Source: Polytrichum commune (lineage: Eukaryota; Streptophyta; Polytrichopsida; Polytrichales; Polytrichaceae). Taken from it: DNA of 64,000 nucleotides. Below the pieces are notes generated by a model. The model was not told the DNA's origin. It ran no database searches and was given only the letters and a program-made list of their open reading frames with translations. Positions within the stretch are counted from its first letter, which is position 1, and every line of letters begins with the position of its first letter. Position numbers and translations under genes: made by a program. Of the stretch, positions 1 to 12,171 are shown in pieces. Location of the stretch: assembly GCA_950295325.1 (NCBI GenBank), contig OX485807.1, forward strand, positions 622,501 to 686,500, given 5' to 3'.

Positions 1-86
1 AGGCTTGGGGTTATACTAAGGATAAAGTGGGAATTATATTCCAGGGGGATGGTCAATGCACCTCTAGAAGCAGTTTGAGGACAAGT

Positions 87-3000
87 ATGCATCCGGCAGG
101 TGATCACAAACAAGGTGGAAGTTTTTCAGTGAGGCCAAGTCATGTGCCTCTGAAACCAGATGAAAGCTTGGCGATGGTGGAGTTCTCATTTGGTGATGGT
201 GTGGATGTTCCAGTATCATATGAAACCACAGTGAATTGGATGTGCAGAGAAGAGGTAAGCAGAGCTGACATAGAGGTCTTAAATGATGCGGGCAGTGGAG
301 ATGATGACGACGATGATGATGAGGAAGATGATGATGATAGCAATGAGGCTGGTGACAGCAGCCGGAGGAGAAACTGTAAGAAGGTGAAGATTTTTTGCCA
401 ATGTTTTGAGCAATTAGTGGTTCTTGTCCTTTGGTATTCTTCTTTCTCCATAGTGGGTTCACGTTAAAGCATGGTTGGGTATTTGACTGGTGTAGTCAGA
501 TGTTTTAGGTGGATCCATATGAGCTCACAAATTGTGGCGGGATGCAGGCTAAGAAGGATGACAAAGCAGGAGGTACCACACGGAGAATGGACTCAGATGA
601 TAGTGATGATGAGGATGCAGGTCTAGAAGCCAAGCGGGATGAACAAAGAAGACGAGGTGAGGGCCGAAAGACACCTCAGGGTAAAAGAATATACTGGAGC
701 AAAAGATATGGGTATGGGCCTTACCCTGTTGGGTATCGGGGAGCTGGAATCTTGTCATCATACAAGAAGGCACCCAAGTTCGCCCTGACCCCAATGGAAG
801 TGAAAAGAATTTTGGAATCTGGAGTGCTTGCCTTAAAGAATGCACAGTCACATACTATGCGGAAGATTATTGTATTCTCTTGCCTATGCATTCGACATGG
901 GTGTGAAGACTTCTATGAGCTAGATATTAACCATTTCAAGGTTCTCCAGCGAGGGGAGGCTTATAAATCTGCAAAGGATCCTGGGGTATGTTCTGTACTA
1001 TTCTCATTGGCTACAATTGAAGCTTTGAGGTTGACATAATTTTTGTCTCAAATCCAAGTCCACACAGTGTATATTGTTATAATCTATCTCTATCCATCTC
1101 TCCCTGGTTGGATGTGGGTCCTCGGTCTTTAGTTGTATCCTACATGTGATTTTTGATTTGACTTGATTTTGTTTTTCCCTCTGCTTTGGCTGCTATGAAT
1201 CATAGTTACACTTGTCATTGTCCAGTATGCTCACAAAGAGCATGTTTGGATCCATGCCTGTGTGGACCATAATGTTTGGCAAAGACTTCTGCATGAGAAG
1301 GTCTTCATTGTATTTTCAAGTTTATTTCATCAACTTCTGAGGTTGCTAGTCAACAACTGGTCTAAGTGGTAGTCAGATTTATGCATCATCCAGACTTTTC
1401 ACAAAAACCCCACTGTCTTTATTATTACCAAAAGGTAAGATTGCTTCTCTTTTTAACTGAGTTGGAGGTGATTGATACAGCTGGGCAACTCACCCTCCTG
1501 TTGTTTTCATCACAGGAACACATATTGTATTCTCATCCAAGTGGCCGGACAAAAGTTTTTCTCCCAAATCAGCAGAACCCCATCCTTTGTCCAGTGCATA
1601 TTATTGATGAGGAGAAGGAAATGCGACCAGCTGGTGCAAGCACACCATCCTGCCTGTTCCTTTGTATAAAGTATGGAGGCCGCACCCGCAATCTACCCCA
1701 AAACCAGTACGTACCCTGGTTTCTCTTTTACTTATAACCTTGCATAGTCCTAGTTCGTAACATGGTAATAAGGAACCAAGAACCAAAGACTAGTGGTGGC
1801 AGACACCTCAGTCTAGTGCAGGAGGTAAATCCTGCAGATTAGCGGAGAGTGAGCAATTGATTCAATAGCTTTGCTTACCCTGAGGAGGAAATCTATGTTG
1901 CGGCAGGTATCAATGGTAGAAGATTTCACCTCTTCAGTGGCGAGACCATTACTTATGGGTCCGTTCCTCCCTCTTTAGGTGCTGGGAATCTGGTTTATAT
2001 TGACTGGGTTCTTGGAATGATTGATCAGTTGAATGTTCTAAATTAAGAGGACAGGATTAGGTTATAGTCTCTGACATTGGCAGATCAATTTCTGCATGTG
2101 ACGAGAGTCAAACATTGCTGTCACGTACTTCCTGCACTTTTTTGAGATCATAAATTCAGAGGTGTTTGACTCCATGATCTCAAATAATTGCTAGTGAAAA
2201 TCAGTAGCCCGCAGATGCTGTTTAATTTCACCATTCTTGTAAGGGATTGAAGAGTAAACAGAGGTTATAGAGCAGTGGGGCTCGGGTGTCTAGGTACGTG
2301 CGACAGCGGATGGGTCGCAACAAGCTAAAATCGTTTGGACCACTAATGTGCCAAATGGCGTTGTTGGTCCACGTTCGGACGGGGAGTTTTTTCTTCAAAG
2401 CACTTGGCATCACCTTACTGTTCATGGCGGGATTCTCTGATGATCAAGTACGCAAGGAAACTAAGTACCGGAACCTGGATCTGCTGCGAAAGTACTATCG
2501 GTAATTTCCTAAGCTTGCTCTGGGAATTTCCCATTCATACGTCTGTGATAACATAGTACGAGTGAGCTTAAGCTGTGAACTTCTCATTACAATGTGTGGC
2601 ATGTGCAACTCATTAAGTGAGGTGTTTCTTATTACTCAAAGATGTGTTTGATGAACCAAGAGTACCTATTTGGAGCTTGTAGGTTTCCTTTTGTACCAAT
2701 TCAAATTTATAATTTGATTAATTTCAGAAGTGATTTCTTCTATTGTTCTCCTTCTGCTTGATTGCTTCACAAGACTAAGACTGTCACAAATCCCAGAGCA
2801 ATCTTGATAAACAAATGAAATTTCTACTATCAGTCTACCCTCAGATCCACAATCTTTTGTGACTAGCATGTTTGATGTGCAGGTCAGATGATGCAGCCAA
2901 AGGAGAGCAATTGTTTCATCCTTACCCAGCATTTTCTCCTCAAGCACCACGACTCCCTTCAGCAGCTTCTCAGGTGAGGACACATGGATCAACTTGTTCT

Positions 3001-4663
3001 CTTGCTTCACTGCAACGTGTCAGCCTCCTTTCAGGAACTTGTCCTCATGTGGGAGCACAGAAGGTGTGCCCAGTGTAGAGACCCTATGTTAATACCAATT
3101 AAATTTGAAAAATGGTGCTAAAATCAACAAATGAGTCCTATTAAAAATGGGTCCTATGTTTGGTTTCAGGCACGGCTAGTTTGATAGGGTGGTTTCGCAA
3201 ACAACTAAACTTTGTCTCTATTGTATCTTCTACTTCCCACTACCTTCCGAGATGTAGCAGAAACTCGAGACTAGGATCCATTGTCAGGAACTGATAAAGT
3301 CAGTGGGGATGTCGTGGAAGGTGGCTTCTTCCATGCAGATTGTTGGGGATGGCCCTTCATCAAAGGGCGTGTCACCATTTGGCTGTTGCTGCATGTTTGC
3401 TTTGTTTTTTTTACTTCATTCTAGTGTTTGATTGCTTCGTTTTTACTTGCTTTGGATCAAGTATGTAAGCCTAATATCTGTGGATTAACTATCTCTATTA
3501 TACTTGTTTTGTTTTTTACTAATTACCTTATATCTGCAAGTGTAGTCTGAACCTTGATGCTTACAAGGATATTTTTACTTCAGTAAAGCGACATAGATGT
3601 CTTGGATTCTTGGTTGAATCTGAGGACTTGGTATATATGCTAGACAACAAGTTGCTTAAGTATCCCTATTACCTCCAGAGATGAAGCAGAAATCAAGACT
3701 AGGATTCACAGTTGGGAACTGATGGAGTCACTGGCAATGCTGTGGAATGTGGATGGCACTCTGTTCAAATGACTTGCCACCATTTAGCTATTGCTGGATG
3801 ATTGGTCTCTTTTGATTGATACTTGTTCTTGGTTTCCCTCTTTAGCTTCTTCTAATTGAGCATGTAACTGTAAGATCTCTGGATTTGATACCTCTCTTGA
3901 TTATTAGTCTGCTGTTTACTGGTTACTCTTATGGTACTTAAAGGATATTTACTTGCAGGCAATAACGGTTGCACCGATTGCACCAGCTCCTACTTCGACA
4001 CAACCTTCTCAAGGGAGCCTGACACCAAAGAAGCCCCCCCCTCTTCTTGTACGCAAGGATCCACCAGTATTGCCTGTGGTCTCCACCAGGCCCAAAGTTT
4101 CTGCTGATCGGCCATACAGGCGCATCCCTCCTCTACCGTTGCACCTCATGAAAGCACCAAAACGAGGAAGGAAACCCAAGAATCTGGACAAGCCAAAGCA
4201 GGCACCACTTGGACCGCCTCCATTTGGCCCCTTCCCCAGGTTCCCAATCCAAGGTCCCCCAATTGGGTTCCCCCCCATGCCCCCACCTCCCGGGTGGCGC
4301 CCTGGCAATGGCTTCCCACCAGGTGCATTTCCCTTCCCCTTCCCTCCGTTTCCAACCTCCCCAGGTGCAGGTCCTCCTCCTCCATTCTTCCCACTCCCAT
4401 ATGGCTTCCCCCCATTCATGCTGCCACCACCTCCATCAATCGCTCCGCAGGAGCATAAAGGACAACCTCAAGATGAAGTCGGCCCTTCCGATGGGTCAGG
4501 CAGCGACTCAGGCAGCAGCAAACCTGCCACGAAGCTCGCTGACAAGGGTTGTGGCAAAGCAGATGAAAGGGAGCAGGAACAACTAGTTCAAGATACAGGT
4601 ACAGATGGCATGGGTAGCAGAGAAGAAGATATTTTTGACAGTACGATGCAATCCATAGTTTAG
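87..4663 (+). CDS. Conserved plant protein with recombinase-like core and Pro-rich tail; six exons, 5' end uncertain
   Basis: Exons read as 87-383, 509-985, 1516-1706, 2294-2500, 2883-2973 and 3959-4663. All junctions are GT-AG and in phase, giving about 655 aa. The reading frame stays open to the left edge, so ATG 87 is only the first good Met and more exon may lie upstream. Order of parts: an Asp/Glu run (about residues 72-88); a charged linker; a conserved block (exons 2-5, about residues 100-420) with motifs such as KYGGRTRNLPQ, VRQRMGRNKLKSFGP and KYRNLDLLRKYYR; a basic AT-hook-like patch (KRGRKPK, at about 4156); then a Gly/Pro/Phe-rich stretch and an acidic Ser-rich end. The conserved block matches, from memory, a plant-wide family without an assigned function. 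Its layout resembles tyrosine-recombinase boxes with catalytic residues lost (see findings). Nuclear location is inferred. AATAAA at 5202-5207 is a possible poly(A) signal. The start of exon 2 could instead be a few codons later, at a second in-phase AG. Confidence 0.8.
2974..3958 (+). repeat. Intron 5 of the first gene with an internal ~429-bp-offset tandem duplication
   Basis: Sequence from about 3235 to 3583 recurs, diverged, at about 3664-3958. Landmarks are 'gagatg(t/a)agcagaaa..(a)gactaggat', 'gtcaccatttggctgttgctg' versus 'gccaccatttagctattgctg', and the 3' ends 'aaggatatttttacttcag' (3565-3583) and 'aaggatatttacttgcag' (3941-3958). The second end is the acceptor used for exon 6. The first is therefore a duplicated, probably silent acceptor. 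Confidence 0.65.
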
Positions 4664-6071
4664 ACAAAGCAGGAGTAGAATGGTAACAGGTTGCATGGAT
4701 AGAAAAAGTGAGGAACTCAAGGCCAACACATGCCAGAGTTTTGTGAATATTGTCTAGGTACTGAGACTGTCTACCCTTGAAGTTCAGCTAGGATATATGG
4801 TATTGAAATGTCCTCCAACCATGCCAGTTGTGCAACGGTTCCATGCAGATGTAAGTGGCTGAGTTTCAGAACTCGGTACAGGAGTTTTGTACGTTGAGCT
4901 TTGCACAAATTTGAGCATGTTCACTTTGCTTGGCCAGGAGGCAGAGAACCCCAGGACTGGTTTGGTTGCAAGGTCTTTGCAAAGAGGTTTTTGGATAGGG
5001 AAGCAAGTTGTGTCCAGGATGCCATCAGCAGCAGCTTGAAAATAGGACAAGTTTGCTCATAGCCAAACATGATCATTATATATGGCTCTTTCCAGAGTTC
5101 ATGTTACACAGAATCCAAACAGGTGTGCAGGAAGGTAAGTGTACCTGTACTATGGACACTTTGAGCAATTCAGCATTTGTAGGGTTATGTAGGGATTTCA
5201 GAATAAAAAAAAAACACGACATGAGGACATTAGCAAATCCAAAGGATGAACATGAGAGTTGTGTCTGCTATTGTAGGAGTCAAAGGTGAATCTTCTGAAT
5301 TCCTCAAGTGAAATTCATAGTAACCTATCACAGATCCTTCCAGGTATATATATTTCTCAGTCTCAAATGAGGTGTAAGTTGAATTAAAGCATCAAGGATT
5401 TAAAATTACAAAACTGGGTCATCTATCATTTCCATCTCTTCATTTATATCACAATAATGTTATGGTCAATATAGATTTCTGTGATTTGCTTTGGCTTCAA
5501 TGACTGACCAACCTTGAAGCTAGCATTAAACATACATGAGCCTATTATTTAGACGTACCTTTGTATGCATATTCTAGGTTTTTAGTACGTTTTTTTCCCC
5601 TAAAGGCCAACTAATTTCTTACAGTATGCACATTACATTCACTTTCCTAGGCAACATAGCAACATTTGAAAAAATTGTCAAATGTGGTGAATGTAAATTC
5701 TTGGCTTCATTGTAGTGTTACTATGATGTGAAAGGTATGTATATATATATATGCATATGTATTTTCACTATCATATATCATGTTCTGGTAGTGCAAAAAT
5801 GCTAGGTTGTTTATAGGTTAATTTTTGAGTCTTGTGCTCTCATATCATGCTCAAATTTTGTTTGAATGAAGCAGATAAGGAGATTTTATTGTCAATATCT
5901 TCTTAATGACTTATTGGTCATGAAATTCTGCTTAGTCATTTGAATGGAATGAATTTCTGTAGATCAAACTAATTTGTGACGTTTATATCGTACTCAAAAC
6001 TTGTTCAAATGAAGCAAGTCAAGTGTCTAACCTGATAAGCTTCTCAAGAAATTTCCGATTGTCTAATACCT
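4664..6071. other. 3' flank of the first gene and intergenic sequence
   Basis: No convincing coding sequence. The proximal ~550 bases are probably 3' UTR. They include AATAAA followed by an A run at 5202-5214. A short TA repeat lies at about 5738-5752. A small hairpin (ACATTTGA/TCAAATGT) lies near 5660-5690. The rest is AT-rich and unremarkable. Confidence 0.4.
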
Positions 6072-6210
6072 GCCAAATTTCACTAATCCATTTCAACACA
6101 GTATGGGGTTCCAATTGAGACCCTAAACTCCAGATGTGCATTGTATGAAATTGAGAACTCCCGATGTGCTTAGAGCTCTAGTTATGGAGTTGTCATTAGT
6201 GAAATTTGGC
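6072..6210. repeat. 139-bp segment bounded by a perfect 16-bp inverted repeat
   Basis: gccaaatttcactaat at 6072-6087 is exactly inverted at 6195-6210. Inside, 'aactcc(a/c)gatgtgc' is directly repeated. No target-site duplication is visible, so it may be a tiny foldback element or a hairpin transcript source. Confidence 0.6.
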
Positions 6211-6275
6211 CCCAGAATGACAACATCATACTCAATCATGTTACTTATGCTAGACTTATCACTATATGTTATGTG

Positions 6276-6400
6276 AAGGATGGCTTAAACCCAAGGCCTC
6301 AATCCGAATCCAAGAAACTTTGAGGTTTAGCTGCTTGAGGCCATAATAGTACTTGGATGGGTGACCTTCTTGGCACTTGATTTCTGGTGTATCTTAAAAG
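6276..6400 (+). pseudogene. 5S rRNA-derived sequence (5S pseudogene or 5S-headed SINE)
   Basis: The stretch follows plant 5S rRNA along its length. The best part is 6348-6366, agtacttggatgggtgacc, which differs by one base from the 5S box C internal promoter as I recall it. The flanking 'gcttgaggcc' and 'gtgtatc' fit the 5S 3' half. The 5' half is much more degraded. A 9-bp stem (tggttcacc/ggtgaacca, about 6404-6442) follows directly. It is not a functional 5S gene: it is diverged and solitary. Confidence 0.55.
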
Positions 6401-6442
6401 TTATGGTTCACCCAATCGTGGTGGGGTTATCTAGGTGAACCA

Positions 6443-9400
6443 AATATTTTCAACCAACTATGTGGGAACCTAGGGTTTTGCCTTTGGGAGGGATAAACAC
6501 AAATTTAGGTAGATCTAGACAATTTGAATGTCTAAAATTTCACCATCAATAATTGTGGGGAGGGCATGGAATATGACTTTATGGGATAAGACTTCATAAC
6601 TTTTGAAATCCACAACATATCATGCAATCATTTGAAACCTTGTGAAGTGCACCAACACAATTTATTCACTTTTAGAGGGAGTACATTTAAACAAATTTAT
6701 TGACAACATTGCAATTCTCTAGCACATCCCCAGAGTCTACCTATGTTGTCTTTCCGGTCTCTCTTGCTTTGGAGGCCATATGCCTCTCTGTTGTTACATC
6801 CAGAAATACCTGCTAGGGAGCCAGTGGAGGCATTGTTGTTGCTATGCTATTGTGCCATGATGCCTTTGTTCTCCTTTGAGCTACAATATGCCTTACATCA
6901 ACCTTCTTTTGGGAGTCAACAACGACCACATCCATTGATAGCCTATGGACAAGGTGAATTTGACAACAAATGGCATGTCTGTGGACTTGGTCTCCAAAAT
7001 AGCATTCACCTCATGCACTTGTCCAACATCTTCCATGTCAATGTCAGTAGGAAGGTTTGGAATGGCATCCTCCTCTAACATTGCCCCATCCACCACTAGT
7101 ACATCAACTCCACTATTGAAGGCCTCTTGGGCGCATGTTCTACTTGGGCAACAAAGGTGGTGGTACCTGATTGAAATTGGTGGTAACTTTGACATTGGAT
7201 GAGGAAGTCCGAGTTTGATTCTCCCCCAAATTTGGAGACTCCAGTACAATTTATGGAGGATGTTGCGGAATAATGTCAATAGTCGAAGGAAACTTTGCTG
7301 CCACTTGCGCTCCATGTGGGCTAGCTCCATTTGCATCAGTGTTGTGGTTTGGAATAGGTGTGGGAACTGATGTTGCGGCAACCTCTCGGTGTTTATTTAA
7401 AAAACCAAAATGTTGTGCGTTGTTGTGGTGGATGCCGTTGTGCAATCCCCTCTCACAATATCGATGACTTTGGTTCAGTGCCTCTACACATTGAGGACAC
7501 ACAAAGTAAACATCTTGAAGCACACTTGACCGCAAGGTTTGTAGAGGTTTGAGGTCAACAAATTTGCTATTCACACATATTTTTCCAAACGAATGCTAGC
7601 TAGACGTGCATACATACCAGGCCGATGTTTGTGACATTCCTTCCCCCCGAAATTCAACAACAAATTCGTCTCATTCAACATCAGTTGTAAAATTTGTTCA
7701 TTGCTTCCAAGTTTAAATAGCACAATTGCTGATCGCAATTCTGAGAGCCACCATAGCACGAAGCATGTAGGCTTGGTGGTAACTTGAATTGAATCTTTGT
7801 CCTCCTCATAAACAATTTGTAGCGGTCTTGTTCTTGACCCTATTTGATTTCAAAGTTATAAGCAACAGTCATGCACAACAACACGTTGTTGTGAACTAGG
7901 GAAGAATTGATTCCATCAGTGTGCTCTAGCACATAAACCAAAGACTCCTTCTCACAATTGCAGTTTGTTTGCAATGTTTGCGCCACCTTGTTGTGGTTAT
8001 ACAAGTTAGTAACCCATAATCTTGGTCCTTTGGGATAACCTTATGCATGCTTGATGATGGAATGAATGCATGTAACATTGCTATTGCCAAAAACATTAGG
8101 AAAACCATCGTCATCCAAAAAAAATCCCCCAAAAAACAAATGTGTGTGTTGTGCATGAACTCCACTAACATAATAAACATTGAGGCGTGTACCACCTCCT
8201 CCACAGTGGTCACAAACCTATACATGTACTGTTTTTTAATATTTGCAACATGTCCTCCTTTGCCTACCCTTGGGGATCAACCACAAGATGATTTGTTTCC
8301 CTAACTTTGATGAAATCTTTAACTACAACGTTGAAGATCTCTTGGGTGGGGTTCTTGATGGTGTTCATAGATCTGAATGGGTGTGCTCGATGATCCATCC
8401 AGTCCTTGCCCAAAATGCATTTCCAGAAAAAATTCAAAATAACCTCCCTTGTGAATCTAAATTCTGCATGCACCTCCAACTACCCCTCCTCACCATACTT
8501 TTTGTAATCAAGGCTCTTGGATGCCAAAGGCTTATCTTGTACTATAGCATGTTTTTATTCATTACAACCCTGTCTATCTTTGTGTCACTACACCAATCTT
8601 ACATAGTTTTCAATTTTGATTCTTTGGTGGTCTTAAGGTACACTTTTGAGTTAGCTACTTCCTTTGCAAGGTCTCAAAGATCATCATCTCTTATGCATGT
8701 AGTGAATGACATGTCATTTTTCACAATTGGTTTCACAAGTGCTCAAGAGTGTGTTGACCGACACTGATGTAAAAATGAACATCCGCCAATTCATTAACAA
8801 TGGATGGGGGTTTGTCCACAATGAGACCATGACATATGTGGGGATTTGTGTCCACTTTGCGTCTCTTTCAAGGGCGAACAAAGTATTGGTTGTTTTGCTT
8901 GAACAAGAGTAGGTGTTGTCAAGGTGCATGTATCCAACATGTCCTTATATTTTATGGACCATGATGCAACATGTAGCCTACAATTTGGCACCATAACAAA
9001 CCCCCCCCCCCCCCGGCACTCACTAAGAATTGGTGTTTACTAAATGGAAAGCACTGCGCTAAACCTCTAGCAATGGCAAAGTTTATCTCAACCCTTTGGT
9101 TTTTCCCTTCAAAGAGTCTTCTAGTGCCACCTCCATTGTCATGCCTGAGCTCACCATTTTTGCACCTTCTTCCCTCTAAGCCTATGACAGTGTGCTCATC
9201 ACCTTCAAAATGCCATTGGTGATTTTAGGCTTCTGCACTTTGTTCTTGAAGCTCCAATAAACATGTCAAAGGTTGGAGTTGGATTGGCAACAATTGGTGT
9301 GTATTGTCTCACATGCAGCTATGACATGATCCACTATGGGATCTGCAACAAATTGCATGTCATGTGTATTACCTAGTAATTCCTTGCACAACTTGTGTGC

Positions 9401-11027
9401 ACACTTGTTTGCTAGAAGTACAAATGCAATTATCGATCCACTTTCTTTGTGGAGGTAGTTGTAGACAACCACTCCAACATCATTGTTGTTCAACGTCCAT
9501 ATAACTCAGATGACTGTGCCGAACCCATTCATGATCCTAGCGCTAATCTTGTAGTTTTATTGAAGCTCCACAATGCCATGTGCGTGTTCATGCCATGATA
9601 CCCGCCACTACAACAATTTTTGATGGGACTCCTAGTACGAGACAATAGCCGTGTTTTTAATGGAGCTTGCATTCTAATTTGTCTCCCGCTTAAAAATGAC
9701 AATCGAGTGGGTTTGGCAATGCTTACACATGCAACATTGCCATCCACAAATCATAATTCTCGAACTTGTATGAATTTAATATATAAGTAAAGATTGTAGA
9801 CGAATATGGGGTCCTATTGATATATCATCTATTATGACCTAGAGCATTGCTATATATCGTACAAAATTATAACCACCTGCAAAACACCACTTCATCACTA
9901 TTATAGGATTCCATGTGGAGAATGAACTCCACACTAACACTCTAGGTTGGCTGGCGCCATTAAGGATATCCATCAAGGTAGGTTGTGAGTTGGACCTGCA
10001 TAATCACATGGAGGCCACCCACATCATCATGAAAACATAACGACTAGGAAAATGAGACGAACACCATGGATAGACCATTTCATAGTAGATTGCTTGACAA
10101 GCAATTGGCATCATCACCAATGTAAACTCATTTTTCTTTTAAATCCTAATTCGTTGTCACACTATTGAAAAAATATTTTATAATTATTATATTGAAAATT
10201 AACTACACGTAATCAATTATCGAGTTTGAAATGACTAAGCACCTTGAACAAATTTTGGAGATAAGAAAAATACCCTATATGATTTGGAAACCATAGTGCC
10301 TTAAACTTAGCATTTCATTTGATTATTAAATATATCCTCTACGAAATTGGCATACAATCCTTGAAGGCTGGTTGTTCTAACTAAGAGCATGATTGTTTTT
10401 GGTACACTAAACAACCATGTTATTAAAGACTAGACTTCAGTACGTGAGGCCACTACCTATTTAACTAAATCCAAAATGCTTGTTAATTGACCCAAATTAC
10501 TTCATGAGTATCGACGAACAATCCAAAATGTGAACCGAGTCATTTATAATTTCTATGTTTTTCTGTGAATTTATTAATTTTGAGTGAGCCAGAGCGATAG
10601 CCAATACTCTCGGTAGAAGGTCTAGTGGGGGGAGGGGGGTTTGGGGGGTTTGGGGACTGAAAGGGAATTCTTCCACACACACTCATAACTTAGTCTATTG
10701 CTTTTAGCTACCCTTAAATATTTAAAAACCCAGCTGGGCCTCCAAACAAATCAACAATCTGTTAATATGAATGTTAGTCATAATGAAAATAAGAGTCATT
10801 AGACAAGGGGCCATCTTACACCAAAGTGGTATTCTTAGAACCACATAAATTGGACTTTGTTTCACTAAGATGAAAGGTCTGTTGCATTGGGCTTTAAGAT
10901 GAAAATTTGTAGACATTGTGAAACCCAAACCCCTAAAAACCACATGTACTATCGATTTTAATAATGTTAATGGACAAGGAAGAAAGAAACATTACCACCC
11001 TTCAAAAGAGAAGGCACATACTGTACG
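6443..11027. other. Gene-free region with decayed coding debris
   Basis: No intact gene. Moderately long open stretches occur on the minus strand between about 6890 and 9750 (for example 6893-7381, 7251-7574, 7926-8225, 8264-8479, 9266-9493), with stops and frame changes between them. They look like an old, decayed protein-coding element, but I do not recognise the family. A run of 14 C lies at 9001-9014. A G-rich tract (gggg/ttt pattern) lies at about 10626-10655. Nothing else is supported. Confidence 0.35.
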
Positions 11028-11031
11028 TTAA

Positions 11032-12167
11032 GGGCAGCTTCGGCACAAAATAATTCTAAAAATAGACGCTAAAATTTTTGGAAAATTATTGACATTTTTT
11101 GCCGAATATAAAATTAATTAATTTTCAAAATTGCCGAAAAGTAAGAAATTTTAACTTCTCACTAGAATTTTACTTACACTGGAAGCATATATGAATTCTA
11201 AAGGAGAGAAGGTGCTCCTTTTGTAATCAAGCTCACTTACATTAGTCCACAAAGAACATGAGTTAAGAAGTAGCAAGACTCTAAGTGAGGCTTTTCAAAT
11301 GTGTTGTACACAATTTTTTGGAGTCCAATTGAGCATAGAAGATGAAGTTTTATAGAATTTTGTCCAACTAACAAAAGTTGAGAAATCAAGTAATTCTCCA
11401 CCTCCAACAAGTTTTGTGTCAAAATAAGTCTTTATGCGAAAGATATGGACAAAACATTGCAGCCGTGTAAAGATCAAAAAATTAAAATGCGTTCATAATA
11501 GTTTTTCAGAGCTCATTTGTGCATAGAAGATCAACATTTTTGGAATTTTGTTGCTCTAAGAAAAGTTTAGAAATCAAGTAATCTTCCACCTCGAACAAGT
11601 TTTGTGTCAAAATAAGTCTTTATGCGAAAGATATGGACAAAACATTGCAGCCGTGTAAAGATCAAAAAATTAAAATGCGTTCATAACAGTTTTTCGGAGC
11701 TCATTTGTGCATAGAAGATCAACTTTTTTGGAATTTTGTTGCTCTAAGAAAAGTTTAGAAATCAAGTAATCTTTCACCTCCAACAAATTTTATGTCATTT
11801 GAAGACTCTATGCAAAAGTTATGCGTGTTATAAAAATGAAGTCTAACTAGGTGCTTCACCTCAAACTTTACATATCCCATATGCATTGTTGAACACAACT
11901 CCACTCTACTTGTGTAAAGCACAGAGCATTCTCAACTCTTCACAAAATCGTGAAAGATTTATATCTTTTGTAAAACTCTTCACACAAATTGTGAAATCGT
12001 GAATGAACATCCTTGTTTATTGTTAGATAATAACTTCTTGGATGTATGCCGAAATTGCATTATTAAACTATTTAAAATGCCGAAATTTTTAGTAATTTTT
12101 TTTTTGCCGCCGAACACTGTTATTTTACTTTTAATAATTATTCGGCAAGAGAGCGCCGAAGCTGCCC
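11032..12167. mobile_element. 1.14-kb inverted-repeat element flanked by TTAA
   Basis: Starts gggcagcttcggc and ends gccgaagctgccc, with TTAA on both sides (11028-11031 and 12168-12171). The inverted match continues outward through the TTAA for about five more bases (gtacgttaa / ttaacgtac). The TTAA may therefore be part of longer termini and not a duplicated piggyBac-type target. The interior has no long ORF. It contains 'gccgaa' motifs near both ends and three 188-bp tandem repeats. It is non-autonomous and the superfamily is undecided. Confidence 0.6.
11333..11830. repeat. 188-bp tandem repeat, two full copies and one partial
   Basis: Units begin at gcatagaaga (11333, 11521 and 11709), a constant 188-bp step. 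Copies 1 and 2 share a long block around 'gtgtcaaaataagtcttt'. Copy 3 diverges after about 120 bases. The repeats lie entirely inside the TTAA-flanked element. Confidence 0.75.
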
Positions 12168-12171
12168 TTAA

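Noticed and set aside
140..451. Minus-strand frame with a long Ser run
   Set aside because: It is the antisense of the Asp/Glu-coding repeat in exon 1 of the first gene.
3953..4419. Overlapping Gly-rich and His/Pro-rich frames in the Pro-rich exon
   Set aside because: These are shadow frames of exon 6, which is fixed by phase and by continuity with the upstream exons.
10626..10655. G-rich tract as interstitial telomere repeat
   Set aside because: The pattern is irregular gggg/ttt runs, not TTTAGGG or TTAGGG units.
11333..11830. 188-bp tandem repeat as a centromeric satellite
   Set aside because: Only about 2.6 units, confined within one transposable element.
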